From the NCBI GenBank assembly GCA_902764875.1, contig CACWXP010000006.1, forward strand, positions 1 through 64,000: a DNA stretch of 64,000 nucleotides, read 5' to 3'. The DNA comes from an uncultured Eubacteriales bacterium. Its GTDB lineage: Bacteria; Bacillota; Clostridia; Christensenellales; Aristaeellaceae. Numbering within the stretch: position 1 is the first letter of the stretch; every line of letters begins with the position of its first letter. The notes below the pieces were generated by a model. It was not told the DNA's origin. It ran no database searches and was given only the letters and a program-made list of their open reading frames with translations. Position numbers and translations under genes: made by a program. Of this stretch, positions 52,271-62,557 are shown piece by piece.

Positions 52271-54196
52271 TCACTTTCTGTTCCAACTGAAGGAGGAAAG
52301 CTCGGGCATCAGTTCTCCGTGTATTCCCTGAAGACGAACCAGGGGACGGGCGGACTCAATCAGTTCTTCTTCTTTCGGGAAAGAACCGACGATATTGTCC
52401 ACGAGATAATCCATACAGAGGATTTCAGCCGGCGTGAGGCGGCGGTCCGCTTCACAGCGGAGAGCACCGCTCTGATCCCGGATTTCTCCCTCGAAGGGCG
52501 TGAAGGTTCCTTCCTTCAGTTCCTGACTGAAATGATGAATGATTCGGGCGGCATAAGGATCGAAACGTTTTGAGAAAGCGACATCCAGGATCTGGGATCC
52601 GATGCCCCACCAGTAATTCGTGGCGTTTTGCTTATTCTCCGCCGGATTGAAGGTGCCCTTCAGAATCATTTCGGAGATCAGCCGGTAGAAAAGCCCCCAG
52701 CGTGGGATCAAAGTTGCCATATTGATGATGCGTCGACCCTGACGCAGATAGAGGCCGACATCGCGGGCGTCATACTTCGGGGCGGTGATATCCCGGTTGC
52801 AGATGACCCTGATTTCCGGATCTTCAAAGGGCAATTGATCATCATACCAGGAGGCCGAAAACCAGTTCATGTAGATCTTTGCTTTCGGATTCACCATGCG
52901 GGCTCCCAGGGCGAAGGCATTGGCGGCGGAAGGTGAACCGTAGATCGGGAAGTCGGCGATATAGCCGATTTTTCCGTTGTCGGACAGGATGCCGGCCGCC
53001 AGACCCAGCAGGAATTTTGCTTCATAGAAACGGATATAGTAGGTACGGATGTTTGCATATTGCGAGAGAAGAGAACAGCACAGGAACCGGGCTTCCGGAT
53101 GGAGCAGGGACGGTTCGATCGTACTGTTGAGCATGACCGGGGAAGTGGCAAAGAAGGCGGTGTAGCCTTCCCGGATCAGGCGGTCCACCGTTTCCTCGAA
53201 ATCGGAACGGGAAGGAACGATAAAAGCACCTGTTTCCAGCTTTCCCTCCAGCTTTTCCTCCGCTTCGAGACGGCCGAGATTGTGCCAGTAATTCCAGGCG
53301 GAGTCCTCAATCGGCCGATTAAACAGGAAAGCGGCTTTCACCTTTCCGGGATGGAACAGGCTGGCAATGGTCGGTATAGCTGGGACGGGGTTGGCCCGCT
53401 CCATGACCAGGTTGACTCTGCCGTCATGGTTCTCGAACTCCCTCGCCATCAAACGAACCCGTTCTCTGGTTTTGGAAAGATCGTCATCCCGGACTTCCAG
53501 ATAGCCGAAGGCTGTCAGAAAGATCAGGAATGCGTCGCCGGTGGGGAGCCTGTTTTCCTCCGGCAGCATGGTTTCGTAGGCTTCGGAAAAATATTGAAAG
53601 ATCTTTCGCAGAGAGAGGATTTCATCTTCGGTCCATTTTTCTCCGGCTCTCATGCCCGGAAGGGAGAGCAATTTCTGATAGGAACCGGGCCTGGAAAAGA
53701 GAATGGGATACAGGCCGGTCTCCTTTGTGAAGTCGCAGTATTCATAATAAGCGACGACCTCGGGATCTTCTGTTTTCGGCGGGATGACGCGGGTGACGTC
53801 CGCTTCGATATCCCTGGCACCCATGACTTTGGTGACCGATACGCGTTTGTTACCTTCAATGACGTAGTAGTATCCCATATATTCGAGGGCTGTGACCGGC
53901 TGGTTTACGCCTTCGGACTCCACGCTTTCATAGAGATGATCCCATTTTGCGGCAAACTCGCTGCCGCCTTCGAGGATGGGCAGGAAGCCTTTGGTGAATG
54001 CCTTCGAGCGCCCGGGAGAAACGGAACCCAGCACCCGGGAGAGGGGAACCGTGATGATGCCCAGCGACATCCGGGAGAGGGTGGACAGGTCCGGAACTTT
54101 GGATTCCAGGACAGGCAGGAAAGGATCCTCATGCGCCTGCAATGCCGTTGTATAGATTCGAAGCCCTTCACGGCGGGCTTTTCCGTAATGATCCAT
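52271..54196 (-). CDS. Cytoplasmic ParB-like / BMP-type binding protein fusion
   Basis: A 641-residue protein with no signal peptide or TM (MDHYGKARREGLRIYTTALQ). Residues 45-135 look like a ParB/sulfiredoxin-fold domain: positions 112-126 read VIEGNKRVSVTKVMG, close to the ParB 'V..GxxRxxAxKxxG' box. Residues about 150-280 are helical. Residues about 285-600 resemble the BMP/PnrA periplasmic-binding fold ('KVKAAFLFNRPIEDSAWNYW', 'YEAKFLLGLAAGILSDNGKI', 'NAFALGARMVNPKAKIYMNW'), normally exported and nucleoside-binding. Exposed inside the cell, it may be a nucleoside- or nucleotide-responsive regulator. I recall similar proteins in other Clostridia annotated only as BMP binding proteins. Confidence 0.8.
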   Translation of the reverse strand: MDHYGKARREGLRIYTTALQAHEDPFLPVLESKVPDLSTLSRMSLGIITVPLSRVLGSVSPGRSKAFTKGFLPILEGGSEFAAKWDHLYESVESEGVNQPVTALEYMGYYYVIEGNKRVSVTKVMGARDIEADVTRVIPPKTEDPEVVAYYEYCDFTKETGLYPILFSRPGSYQKLLSLPGMRAGEKWTEDEILSLRKIFQYFSEAYETMLPEENRLPTGDAFLIFLTAFGYLEVRDDDLSKTRERVRLMAREFENHDGRVNLVMERANPVPAIPTIASLFHPGKVKAAFLFNRPIEDSAWNYWHNLGRLEAEEKLEGKLETGAFIVPSRSDFEETVDRLIREGYTAFFATSPVMLNSTIEPSLLHPEARFLCCSLLSQYANIRTYYIRFYEAKFLLGLAAGILSDNGKIGYIADFPIYGSPSAANAFALGARMVNPKAKIYMNWFSASWYDDQLPFEDPEIRVICNRDITAPKYDARDVGLYLRQGRRIINMATLIPRWGLFYRLISEMILKGTFNPAENKQNATNYWWGIGSQILDVAFSKRFDPYAARIIHHFSQELKEGTFTPFEGEIRDQSGALRCEADRRLTPAEILCMDYLVDNIVGSFPKEEELIESARPLVRLQGIHGELMPELSSFSWNRK

Positions 54197-54285
54197 TTAA
54201 ATCCTCCGAAAAAAAGCTTGCTTGTATTCAGAAGAGACGGAACACATTTTTGGAATCCTGCGAAACTTTGCTGTGTTCGGGAAAA

Positions 54286-54322
54286 CCTTCTGAACAGTTT
54301 CTATTCTACGCGGTTCAGAAGG
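54286..54322. repeat. Inverted repeat upstream of purC
   Basis: CCTTCTGAAC/GTTCAGAAGG, a perfect 10-bp stem with a 17-base loop and no U-run. It lies in the 285-base gap between the ParB/BMP gene and purC, which otherwise holds only the purC promoter and a small GCGTAC/GTACGC repeat near 54355. Confidence 0.6.
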
Positions 54323-54418
54323 CGGATGCAAGGGCGCGAAACGAACGATTTATGCGTACGATGCGGAAATGTACGCGATTTGTCTTATCTGGGTTAAACA
54401 AGGCACAATTTGTACGTC

Positions 54419-54447
54419 TTGAGAAAAACAACGGAGAATGTTACAAT
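54419..54447 (+). promoter_or_regulatory. Promoter of purC
   Basis: TTGAGA (54419-54424), 17-base spacer, TACAAT (54442-54447), 34 bases before the ATG. Confidence 0.75.
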
Positions 54448-54481
54448 AAAAGCGTTCAAGCAAGAAACGGAGGAACGCCGG

Positions 54482-55198
54482 ATGCCTGAAATCGGGATGA
54501 TTTTGCGTGAAGGAAAAGGCAAGAAGGTTTACGCGACGGATGACCCGGACAAGGCGATCGTCTATTTCAAAGACGAGGCGATGGCTTTTCACGGCCTGAA
54601 AAGGGGACGGATTCTCGGGAAAGGCGAAGTGAACAACGCCGTGTGCGAGCATCTGTTTTCCCTGCTCGATGCCAACGGCATCGAAAGCCACTTTATCGAG
54701 AAGATCGACGCGCGGCACAGCCTGGTGAAGCGCTGCGACATGCTGCCCTTCTCCGTGAAGATCCGGAACCGCGTGGCTGGTCAGCTGGCAGAACGGACGG
54801 GACTTCCCGTCGGAATGAAGCTGGATCCGCCTGTGGTGGAATATGTGATGCGTGACACGGACATGGATGTGGATCCCATGATCAATCACACGCACATTTA
54901 TGCCATGAAGGCTGCCACGCCGGAGGAAATGGAACAGATTGACAGTACCTGTCTGAAGGTGAACAGTCTCCTGATGGCCTACCTGAAGGAGATCAATATC
55001 GAACTGATTGATTTCAAACTTGAGTTCGGCCGGTATCACGGGCGTATTATCGTCGCAGACGAGATTACGCCGGATACCGCGCGGTTCTGGGACAGCAGCA
55101 CCCACGAACCCCTGGACAAGGATCGGTTCCGCCGGGACATGGACAACGTGGCAGAGGCTTACCAGGAAGTGCTGCACCGGATGATGGGAGTCAGCTGA
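54482..55198 (+). CDS. purC: Phosphoribosylaminoimidazole-succinocarboxamide synthase
   Basis: A 238-residue SAICAR synthetase joining aspartate to CAIR with ATP in purine synthesis. Seen: LREGKGKKVYATDDPDKAIV, 'GKGEVNNAVCEHLFSLLDAN', 'PFSVKIRNRVAGQLAERTG', 'IDFKLEFGRYHGRIIVADEI' and 'DTARFWDSSTHEPLDKDRFR'. ATG 54482 has GGAGG upstream; the frame's earlier ATG lies before the promoter. It stands alone, away from other pur genes. Confidence 0.96.
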   Translation: MPEIGMILREGKGKKVYATDDPDKAIVYFKDEAMAFHGLKRGRILGKGEVNNAVCEHLFSLLDANGIESHFIEKIDARHSLVKRCDMLPFSVKIRNRVAGQLAERTGLPVGMKLDPPVVEYVMRDTDMDVDPMINHTHIYAMKAATPEEMEQIDSTCLKVNSLLMAYLKEINIELIDFKLEFGRYHGRIIVADEITPDTARFWDSSTHEPLDKDRFRRDMDNVAEAYQEVLHRMMGVS

Positions 55199-55222
55199 AC
55201 GGAAGAGAAACGGGAAAATGCG

Positions 55223-55259
55223 TGCGTATGATTTCTGACGGAACATACGCATTTTTTTT
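55223..55259 (+). terminator. Terminator of purC
   Basis: TGCGTATG/CATACGCA 8-bp stem with a 13-base loop, then eight T. Confidence 0.88.
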
Positions 55260-55296
55260 CCGGGCGGAAATTGCATATTTAATTGAAGGGAAAACG

Positions 55297-55325
55297 TTGC
55301 AAAGGCGCCGGACTTGTGTTACAAT
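55297..55325 (+). promoter_or_regulatory. Promoter of tig
   Basis: TTGCAA (55297-55302), 17-base spacer, TACAAT (55320-55325). Confidence 0.75.
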
Positions 55326-55385
55326 GCCATCCGGCGTGTTATGCGCCGAAGGTTGATCCACTAGATTTCAGGAGGAACAGTATTC

Positions 55386-56909
55386 ATGAGCCATACCTAT
55401 GAGAAGATTTCCGGAAACAAAGTTCGACTGACATTCTCCATTCCCGCCGCTCTGTTTGCCGAGGCGATGCAGAAAGCATATCTGAAACTACGCGGACGGA
55501 TCAATGTTCCCGGATTCCGCAAGGGCAAGGCCCCCCGCAGAATGATTGAAACGCTGTACGGCGAAGGCGTTTTCTATGACGATGCCTTTGAGGCGCTTTT
55601 CCCGGACGCATATGAGGAAGCCATCAGGGAATACGACCTTCATCCCGTCGACCGGCCCCAGATCGATCTGGACGAAATCGGCGAAGGCAAGGATCTGAAA
55701 TTCCATCTGGAAGTGTTTGTCCGTCCTGATGTGACGCTGGGCGAATACAAGGGGCTCACCGTTGAAGTGGATCAGGAGAAACTGACTGACGCGATGATTG
55801 ATGCCCGCATTTCCCAGGATCAGGACAAGGCCAGCCGCACCATCGACGTGGACGACCGTCCCGTTCAGGAGGGCGACACCGTGAACCTGAATTACGCCGG
55901 AAGCGTGGACGGCGTTCCCTTTGCCGGCGGTACGGCCGAGCATCAGACCCTGACCATCGGCAGCCATACTTTCATTCCCGGATTTGAAGAGCAGATGGTC
56001 GGCATGAATGTCGGCGAGGAGAAGGATCTGCAGGTGAAGTTCCCCGACGAATACCATGCTGAAGAACTCAAGGGCAAGGACGCCGTTTTCCATGTGAAAG
56101 TGAACGGCATCCAGGTCACCGAAAAACCCGAACTGGACGATGATTTTGCTGCGGATATCAGCGATTTCAACACTTTCGCCGAATACAGGGAATCCATCGT
56201 GAAGGAACTGACCGACCGCATCAACGAGAACAATGCCATCGCGGCCGAGAATGCCCTGGTGGAAAAAGCCGGTGAGAATGCGCAGATGGACATTCCGGAA
56301 GCAATGATCGAAGATCAGGCGGATTACATGGTGCGCGAGATGGCTGTGCGCATGAGCTATCAGGGCATCAAGATGGACGACTATCTGAAGTACACCGGCC
56401 AGACCCGCGAAGGCCTGGCGGCGATGTACAAGCCTGAAGCGGAAAAGCGCGTGAAGACCGAACTGGTGATTGAGGCAATTCGCAAGGCGGAAAACCTTGA
56501 GCCCGGCGAGGCGGAAATCGAAAAGGCCATTGAGGATCAGGCGAAGCGCTCCGGCATGGACGTGGAGGAATTCAAAAAGAATCTGACCGACGAGCAGAAG
56601 GATTATCTGAAGGACAATGCCGCGATTCAGATGGTGCTGGATCTGCTGAAGAAGGACGCGACGATTCTCGAAAAGAAGAAAGAAGAACCGGCGGAAGAGA
56701 AACCCGCGAAGAAAGCCGCTGCGAAGAAGACAACCAAGAAGACAGAGACCTCGGAAGAAACGCCTGCTGAGGAAAAACCCGCGAAGAAGACCGCTAAGAA
56801 GGCTGCCAAGAAGGCTGAAGATGCCGAAACTGCTGAGGAAGCACCCGCGGAGGAAGCCAAGAAGCCTGCAAAGAAGCCTGCCGCAAAGAAGAAAACTGCG
56901 GAAGAATAA
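55386..56909 (+). CDS. tig: Trigger factor with Lys/Ala/Glu-rich C-terminal tail
   Basis: A 507-residue ribosome-bound chaperone and prolyl isomerase. Ribosome-binding signature: GRINVPGFRKGKAPRRMIET. FKBP domain at about 155-240: GDTVNLNYAGSVDGVPFAGG, 'GFEEQMVGMNVGEEKDLQV'. The C-terminal chaperone domain runs to about 425. The last 80 residues are low complexity: repeats of PAEEKPAKK and KKAAKKAED, histone-H1-like and lysine-rich, absent from most trigger factors. AGGAGG precedes the ATG. First gene of the tig-clpP-clpX-lon-ysxC order. Confidence 0.95.
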   Translation: MSHTYEKISGNKVRLTFSIPAALFAEAMQKAYLKLRGRINVPGFRKGKAPRRMIETLYGEGVFYDDAFEALFPDAYEEAIREYDLHPVDRPQIDLDEIGEGKDLKFHLEVFVRPDVTLGEYKGLTVEVDQEKLTDAMIDARISQDQDKASRTIDVDDRPVQEGDTVNLNYAGSVDGVPFAGGTAEHQTLTIGSHTFIPGFEEQMVGMNVGEEKDLQVKFPDEYHAEELKGKDAVFHVKVNGIQVTEKPELDDDFAADISDFNTFAEYRESIVKELTDRINENNAIAAENALVEKAGENAQMDIPEAMIEDQADYMVREMAVRMSYQGIKMDDYLKYTGQTREGLAAMYKPEAEKRVKTELVIEAIRKAENLEPGEAEIEKAIEDQAKRSGMDVEEFKKNLTDEQKDYLKDNAAIQMVLDLLKKDATILEKKKEEPAEEKPAKKAAAKKTTKKTETSEETPAEEKPAKKTAKKAAKKAEDAETAEEAPAEEAKKPAKKPAAKKKTAEE

Positions 56910-56923
56910 TTGCACACATCCAG

Positions 56924-56945
56924 CGGCGGCCCGGCGGGGCCGCCG
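56924..56945 (+). terminator. GC-rich hairpin between tig and clpP
   Basis: CGGCGGCCC/GGGCCGCCG perfect 9-bp stem, loop GGCG, with no U-run; a likely attenuator or mRNA-processing hairpin, not a full terminator. Confidence 0.6.
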
Positions 56946-56974
56946 TTCCTGTCAAATAATAAGGAGGGATCCAG

Positions 56975-57571
56975 ATGCCGCTCGTACCGATGGTGATTGA
57001 ACAGACGAACCGTGGGGAACGTTCCTACGATATTTATTCAAGACTGCTGAAAGACCGTATTGTTTTTCTGGGCGGGGAGATTACCGACGACACCGCCAAC
57101 CTGGTGGTGGCCCAGATGCTGTTCCTGGAAATGGAAGATCCGGACAGTGATATCAGCCTCTATATCAACAGCCCCGGCGGCTCCGTGACAGCCGGCATGG
57201 CGATTTTTGATACCATGCAGTATATCAAACCGCAGGTGCGTACCGTCTGTGTCGGCATGGCCGCCAGCATGGGCGCTTTCCTGCTGATGGCCGGCGAAAA
57301 GGGCAAGCGTCTTGCGCTTCCCAACGCCGAAGTGATGATTCACCAGCCGCTGGGCGGTGCACAGGGCCAGGCGACCGATGTGGCCATCCACGCGGAATGG
57401 TTGATGAAAACCAAGAAAAAAATGACTGCCATGATGGCGGAAATGACCGGCCAGCCCCTGGAAAAGGTTCAGGCGGATGTGGAACGGGATTACTTCATGA
57501 GCGCGGAAGAGGCGCTTGAATATCATATTATCGACGAGATTTACAAGCCCCGCGAAAAACAGGCGAAGTGA
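56975..57571 (+). CDS. clpP: ATP-dependent Clp protease proteolytic subunit
   Basis: A 198-residue serine protease forming the 14-mer chamber used by ClpX. Catalytic Ser in [14 protein letters not shown], His in [11 protein letters not shown], Asp in the '[20 protein letters not shown]' region. '[20 protein letters not shown]' is the normal N-terminus. AAGGAGG precedes the ATG. It is 10 bases from clpX. Confidence 0.98.
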   Translation: MPLVPMVIEQTNRGERSYDIYSRLLKDRIVFLGGEITDDTANLVVAQMLFLEMEDPDSDISLYINSPGGSVTAGMAIFDTMQYIKPQVRTVCVGMAASMGAFLLMAGEKGKRLALPNAEVMIHQPLGGAQGQATDVAIHAEWLMKTKKKMTAMMAEMTGQPLEKVQADVERDYFMSAEEALEYHIIDEIYKPREKQAK

Positions 57572-57581
57572 GGTTCCAGAC

Positions 57582-58895
<1,314 letters not shown>

Positions 58896-58922
58896 GAAAT
58901 TATCAAACGATAAGAGGGAGAC

Positions 58923-61235
58923 ATGAGAAAACTTCAAACCGTTCATCTGCCGGTTCTGCCGCTGCGGGGACTGATGCTTTTTCCGAATATGGTACTCCAT
59001 TTTGACGTGGGACGCCAGAAATCCGTTATGGCCCTGGAACGGGGCATGACAGACCGCCAGAGGGTTTTTCTGGTCAGCCAGAAGGATGAGAGCGTCGAGG
59101 AACCGACCTGGAATGATCTTTGCAAAGTCGGGACAGTAGCGGAAATCCGGCAGGTCATGAACCTGCCAGGTGAAAATATCCGGGTGCTTGTGGAGGGTAA
59201 ATGCCGCGGTGTGATTGAAGAAACGGCGGGTGATGATCCCTGCATGAGCGCTGTGATCCGCCTCTGCGAGGACAAGGTTCCGCGTTCAGCGGAAGCGAAA
59301 GCACTGATGCGGACCTGTCAGGATCTTTTTGCCGAATATGCCCGCTCGTCTCAGCGTGTCAGCCAGGAGACGGTTGACTCGATGCGCACTGTTGAAAAGG
59401 CAGGGGAGGCGGCGGATCTTCTGGCGGCCAACGTGCTGACAAAAATGGAAGAACGGCAGGATATCCTGAATGAACTGGATCCCCTGAAACGGCTGGAGAA
59501 AATGTGCGCTATTCTGATCCGGGAAACCGACATGGCCGATACGGAGAAGCAGATTCAGGCCCGGATCCGCAAACAGGTTGAGAAAAATCAGAAGGACTAT
59601 TACCTGCGCGAACAGATAAAAGCCATTCAGAACGAACTTGGAGACCGGGACGACGCTGACACGGCCGACCTTCGCAGCCGCATGGAGGAAACGCCTCTGA
59701 ACGAGGAGGCCAGGGCCAAATGCGAGAAGGAACTGGAACGGATGAGCCGCATGGCACCCGGAAGTCCGGAAGCTTCCGTGAGCCAGACATATATTGAGTG
59801 GATTTTGGATCTGCCCTGGGGAAAAGAAACAGAGGACAATCTGGATCTGAACCGGGCCCGGGAAGTGCTGAACCGGGATCACTACGGAATGGACGAAGTG
59901 AAGGAACGGATTGTCGAATATCTGGCTGTTCTCCGGCTGAAAAAAGACATGAAGGGCCCGATTCTTTGCTTTGTAGGACCTCCCGGCGTCGGCAAAACCA
60001 GCATTGTCAAGGCCATCGCCGAAGCGGTGGGCCGTAAATTCGTCCAGATGAGCCTGGGCGGCGTGCGGGACGAGGCGGAGATCCGCGGTCATCGGCGTAC
60101 CTATATCGGATCCATACCTGGGCGCATTATTTCCGGAATTAAACAGGCAGGAACGGTTAATCCCGTATTCCTGTTTGATGAGATTGACAAAATGAGCGGA
60201 GATTTCCGAGGAGATCCGGCATCCGCCATGCTTGAGGTGCTGGATGCGGAACAGAACAACGCTTTCCGCGACCATTATCTGGAACTGCCTTTTGACCTGA
60301 GCAAGGTGATGTTCATCACCACCGCGAACAGCATGGAAACGATTCCGGCACCGCTGCTGGACCGGATGGAACTGATTGAAGTTCCCAGCTACACAGAAGA
60401 GGAGAAACTGCAGATCCTGCGACGGCACCTTCTTCCGAAACAGATTCGGGAACACGGGATGCGTGAGAACGCACTGAAGATGAACGAAGCGGCCATGAAG
60501 GCCATGATTGAAGGCTATACGCGGGAAGCGGGCGTTCGCACGCTGGAACGTACGACAGCGGCAGTCTGTCGCAAGGCAGCTGTGAAAATGCTGGACAGCG
60601 GTAAGCGGTCCATGACCGTGAGCGTGAAAACGCTGCACGAACTGCTCGGAGCGCCGCGCTATCTGCGGGAAGAACCGGAGAAGGAACCGCGCGTCGGCGT
60701 GGTGAACGGCCTGGCCTATACGACGGTGGGCGGCGAGATGCTGGAAGTGGAATGCTCCCTGATGCCCGGAAAGGGCGGACTCAAACTGACCGGTCAGCTC
60801 GGTGATGTCATGAAGGAATCCGCGGAAGCAGCCTTCAGCTGGGTTCGGGCCCATGGCGAGGAACTGAAGCTTGAACAGGATTTTTACCAGAAACTTGATA
60901 TTCATATTCATGTACCGGAAGGCGCTGTTCCCAAGGACGGTCCTTCCGCCGGCGTAACCATGGCCACCGCACTTGTCAGCGCGCTTACCGGCGTTCCGGT
61001 TCGGCAGAATGTGGCCATGACCGGTGAGATCACCCTTCGCGGACGTGTGTTGCCGATCGGAGGTCTGAAAGAAAAAACGCTGGCAGCTTACCGGGCGGGA
61101 ATTGATACACTGGTGATCCCGGAGGAAAACCGGAAAGACCTTGAGAAAATTCCGCCCTATGTATTGGAAAAATTCAAGGTGGTTACGGTACGGGAAATCC
61201 GTGAAGTGCTGGACACGGCGCTGAAGAAAGACTGA
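58923..61235 (+). CDS. lon: ATP-dependent Lon protease
   Basis: A 770-residue protease. N-terminal LAN domain ([20 protein letters not shown]), AAA+ module with Walker [21 protein letters not shown] and '[20 protein letters not shown]', and the protease domain with catalytic Ser in [20 protein letters not shown] and Lys in the '[16 protein letters not shown]' segment. Degrades misfolded and regulatory proteins. GAGGGAG precedes the ATG. Confidence 0.98.
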   Translation: MRKLQTVHLPVLPLRGLMLFPNMVLHFDVGRQKSVMALERGMTDRQRVFLVSQKDESVEEPTWNDLCKVGTVAEIRQVMNLPGENIRVLVEGKCRGVIEETAGDDPCMSAVIRLCEDKVPRSAEAKALMRTCQDLFAEYARSSQRVSQETVDSMRTVEKAGEAADLLAANVLTKMEERQDILNELDPLKRLEKMCAILIRETDMADTEKQIQARIRKQVEKNQKDYYLREQIKAIQNELGDRDDADTADLRSRMEETPLNEEARAKCEKELERMSRMAPGSPEASVSQTYIEWILDLPWGKETEDNLDLNRAREVLNRDHYGMDEVKERIVEYLAVLRLKKDMKGPILCFVGPPGVGKTSIVKAIAEAVGRKFVQMSLGGVRDEAEIRGHRRTYIGSIPGRIISGIKQAGTVNPVFLFDEIDKMSGDFRGDPASAMLEVLDAEQNNAFRDHYLELPFDLSKVMFITTANSMETIPAPLLDRMELIEVPSYTEEEKLQILRRHLLPKQIREHGMRENALKMNEAAMKAMIEGYTREAGVRTLERTTAAVCRKAAVKMLDSGKRSMTVSVKTLHELLGAPRYLREEPEKEPRVGVVNGLAYTTVGGEMLEVECSLMPGKGGLKLTGQLGDVMKESAEAAFSWVRAHGEELKLEQDFYQKLDIHIHVPEGAVPKDGPSAGVTMATALVSALTGVPVRQNVAMTGEITLRGRVLPIGGLKEKTLAAYRAGIDTLVIPEENRKDLEKIPPYVLEKFKVVTVREIREVLDTALKKD

Positions 61236-61260
61236 CGGCGGCTTTCAGAAGGAAAAACAC

Positions 61261-61845
61261 ATGGAAATCAGGACGGCAGAATTTGTTACCTCCATGGCAG
61301 ATTACGGGAAGTTTCCCGGCAGGGGACTTCCACAGATCGCCGTGGCCGGCAAAAGCAACGTGGGGAAGAGCACGCTGATCAACCGTCTTTGCCGGCGGAA
61401 TAAACTGGCGCGCACCAGCTCCACTCCGGGAAAAACGCGTCTTCTGAACGTTTTCCTACTGAACGGAGAGTTTCATCTGGTAGATCTTCCCGGGTATGGA
61501 TTTGCCAAGGTGGACAAACAGGAAAAACTTCGCTGGGGGAAGATGATGCAGGACTATTTTACCCAGGCGGAGGAATTGAAACACGTTCTGTGCCTTGTGG
61601 ATATCCGCCACGAACCGACGGAGGACGATATCACCATGAACCGCTTTCTGCGGGAATCCGGGATTCCTTTTTCGGTGATCGCTACCAAGGCAGACAAAAT
61701 CAGCCGCGGTGCCCGTATGAAGCATCTGGCACCGATCTGCCGGGCTCTCAGCGTTCAGCCTTGGGAGGTTCTCTGCTTCAGCGGGGAAGACGGTACCGGC
61801 CGGCCTGAGCTGCTGGGCCTGATTGAACGGGTGCTGAAGGAATGA
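61261..61845 (+). CDS. engB: Ribosome biogenesis GTP-binding protein YsxC/EngB
   Basis: A 194-residue small GTPase for 50S assembly. G1: AVAGKSNVGKSTLINRLCRR; G2 region 'ARTSSTPGKTRLLNVFLLNG'; G3: LVDLPGYGFAKVDKQEKLRW; G4: VIATKADKISRG. Follows lon by 25 bases, the standard Firmicutes arrangement. Confidence 0.97.
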   Translation: MEIRTAEFVTSMADYGKFPGRGLPQIAVAGKSNVGKSTLINRLCRRNKLARTSSTPGKTRLLNVFLLNGEFHLVDLPGYGFAKVDKQEKLRWGKMMQDYFTQAEELKHVLCLVDIRHEPTEDDITMNRFLRESGIPFSVIATKADKISRGARMKHLAPICRALSVQPWEVLCFSGEDGTGRPELLGLIERVLKE

Positions 61846-61888
61846 AGACGGAAAAACGGGATTCGTACAAAAAGGCAATTTTTACCTA

Positions 61889-62105
61889 TTGCATCCGAGA
61901 AGGGAAGAGTGTATAATCACGTTCCGTGGATTGGGAACGGGCATAGCGGAGAGCTTTGTGGGCCGTTGTTCCTGAAAGTGGGAACGGTGCACGATTTTCA
62001 GCTTGCTTTTATGGTAAAATATCGTTCCTGTGGAAATATATTCCTGAAATCACTGCCGCGGTGGAACTGCATCCCGATTTCGGCAAAGACGAGGAGGAAA
62101 ATGCG
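61889..62105 (+). promoter_or_regulatory. Strong promoter and structured leader
   Basis: TTGCAT (61889-61894), 17 bases, TATAAT (61912-61917). The roughly 180-base leader before the ATG at 62106 holds two matching hairpins, GTTCC-(8)-GGAAC at 61921-61938 and GTTCC-(8)-GGAAC at about 61969-61986, both followed by GG, and a third GTTCC near 62024. No ORF with a ribosome site lies in it. It may be a cis-acting leader or a small RNA; it matches no riboswitch I know. Confidence 0.55.
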
Positions 62106-62522
62106 ATGAATCTGGTTAAGTGCCCCAGATGTGATCTGAACTATATCCGTGAGGATGAGAAGTACTGCAAGATCTGCCTGCGTGAACTGAAGGGTGAAAG
62201 CAACGATGACGAAGTTGAACTCTGCAGTATCTGCAATGAGGAGCCGGCACTTCCGGGCAAGGACATCTGTCTTTTCTGCCTTAAGGAGATGAATAAGAGT
62301 AACAGCAAACCGGATGACACTACAGATTCCGATTCCGGGGAGAATGTTGATACGAGCAACATCGGCGACATGGATTCCGTCAGCGGCATGGATGAGATTA
62401 TTCCGGAAGAGGATGATCCCATTCCGTCCCAGGAATATGGTGAAATTGAGGAAGAGCTTTCCCTTGAGGACGTCCGGGAGGACGAAGAACGGGAAGCCGA
62501 TGAGGACGAGGAAGAAGAATAA
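62106..62522 (+). CDS. Zinc-ribbon protein with acidic C-terminus
   Basis: A 138-residue protein. Residues 1-60 hold four CxxC pairs: VKCPRCDLNY, KYCKICLREL, LCSICNEE and ICLFCLKE, enough for two zinc ions. The last 75 residues are Asp/Glu/Ser-rich, ending DEDEEEE, likely disordered. GAGGAGG lies 9 bases before the ATG; the longer frame reads back through the leader. Possible roles are RNA, ribosome or polymerase binding; unknown. Confidence 0.78.
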   Translation: MNLVKCPRCDLNYIREDEKYCKICLRELKGESNDDEVELCSICNEEPALPGKDICLFCLKEMNKSNSKPDDTTDSDSGENVDTSNIGDMDSVSGMDEIIPEEDDPIPSQEYGEIEEELSLEDVREDEEREADEDEEEE

Positions 62523-62557
62523 AACTTACCGATAAGCGGTGACGGAAGGAACGGAAT

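Noticed and set aside
54200..54481. Purine riboswitch before purC
   Set aside because: The region upstream of the promoter cannot be in the transcript, and only about 30 bases lie between promoter and start; no purine aptamer core seen.
61918..62100. 6S, SRP or tmRNA gene in the leader
   Set aside because: Lacks the conserved SRP GGAA/AGCAG loop, tmRNA tag frame and 6S bubble; kept only as an unnamed structured leader.
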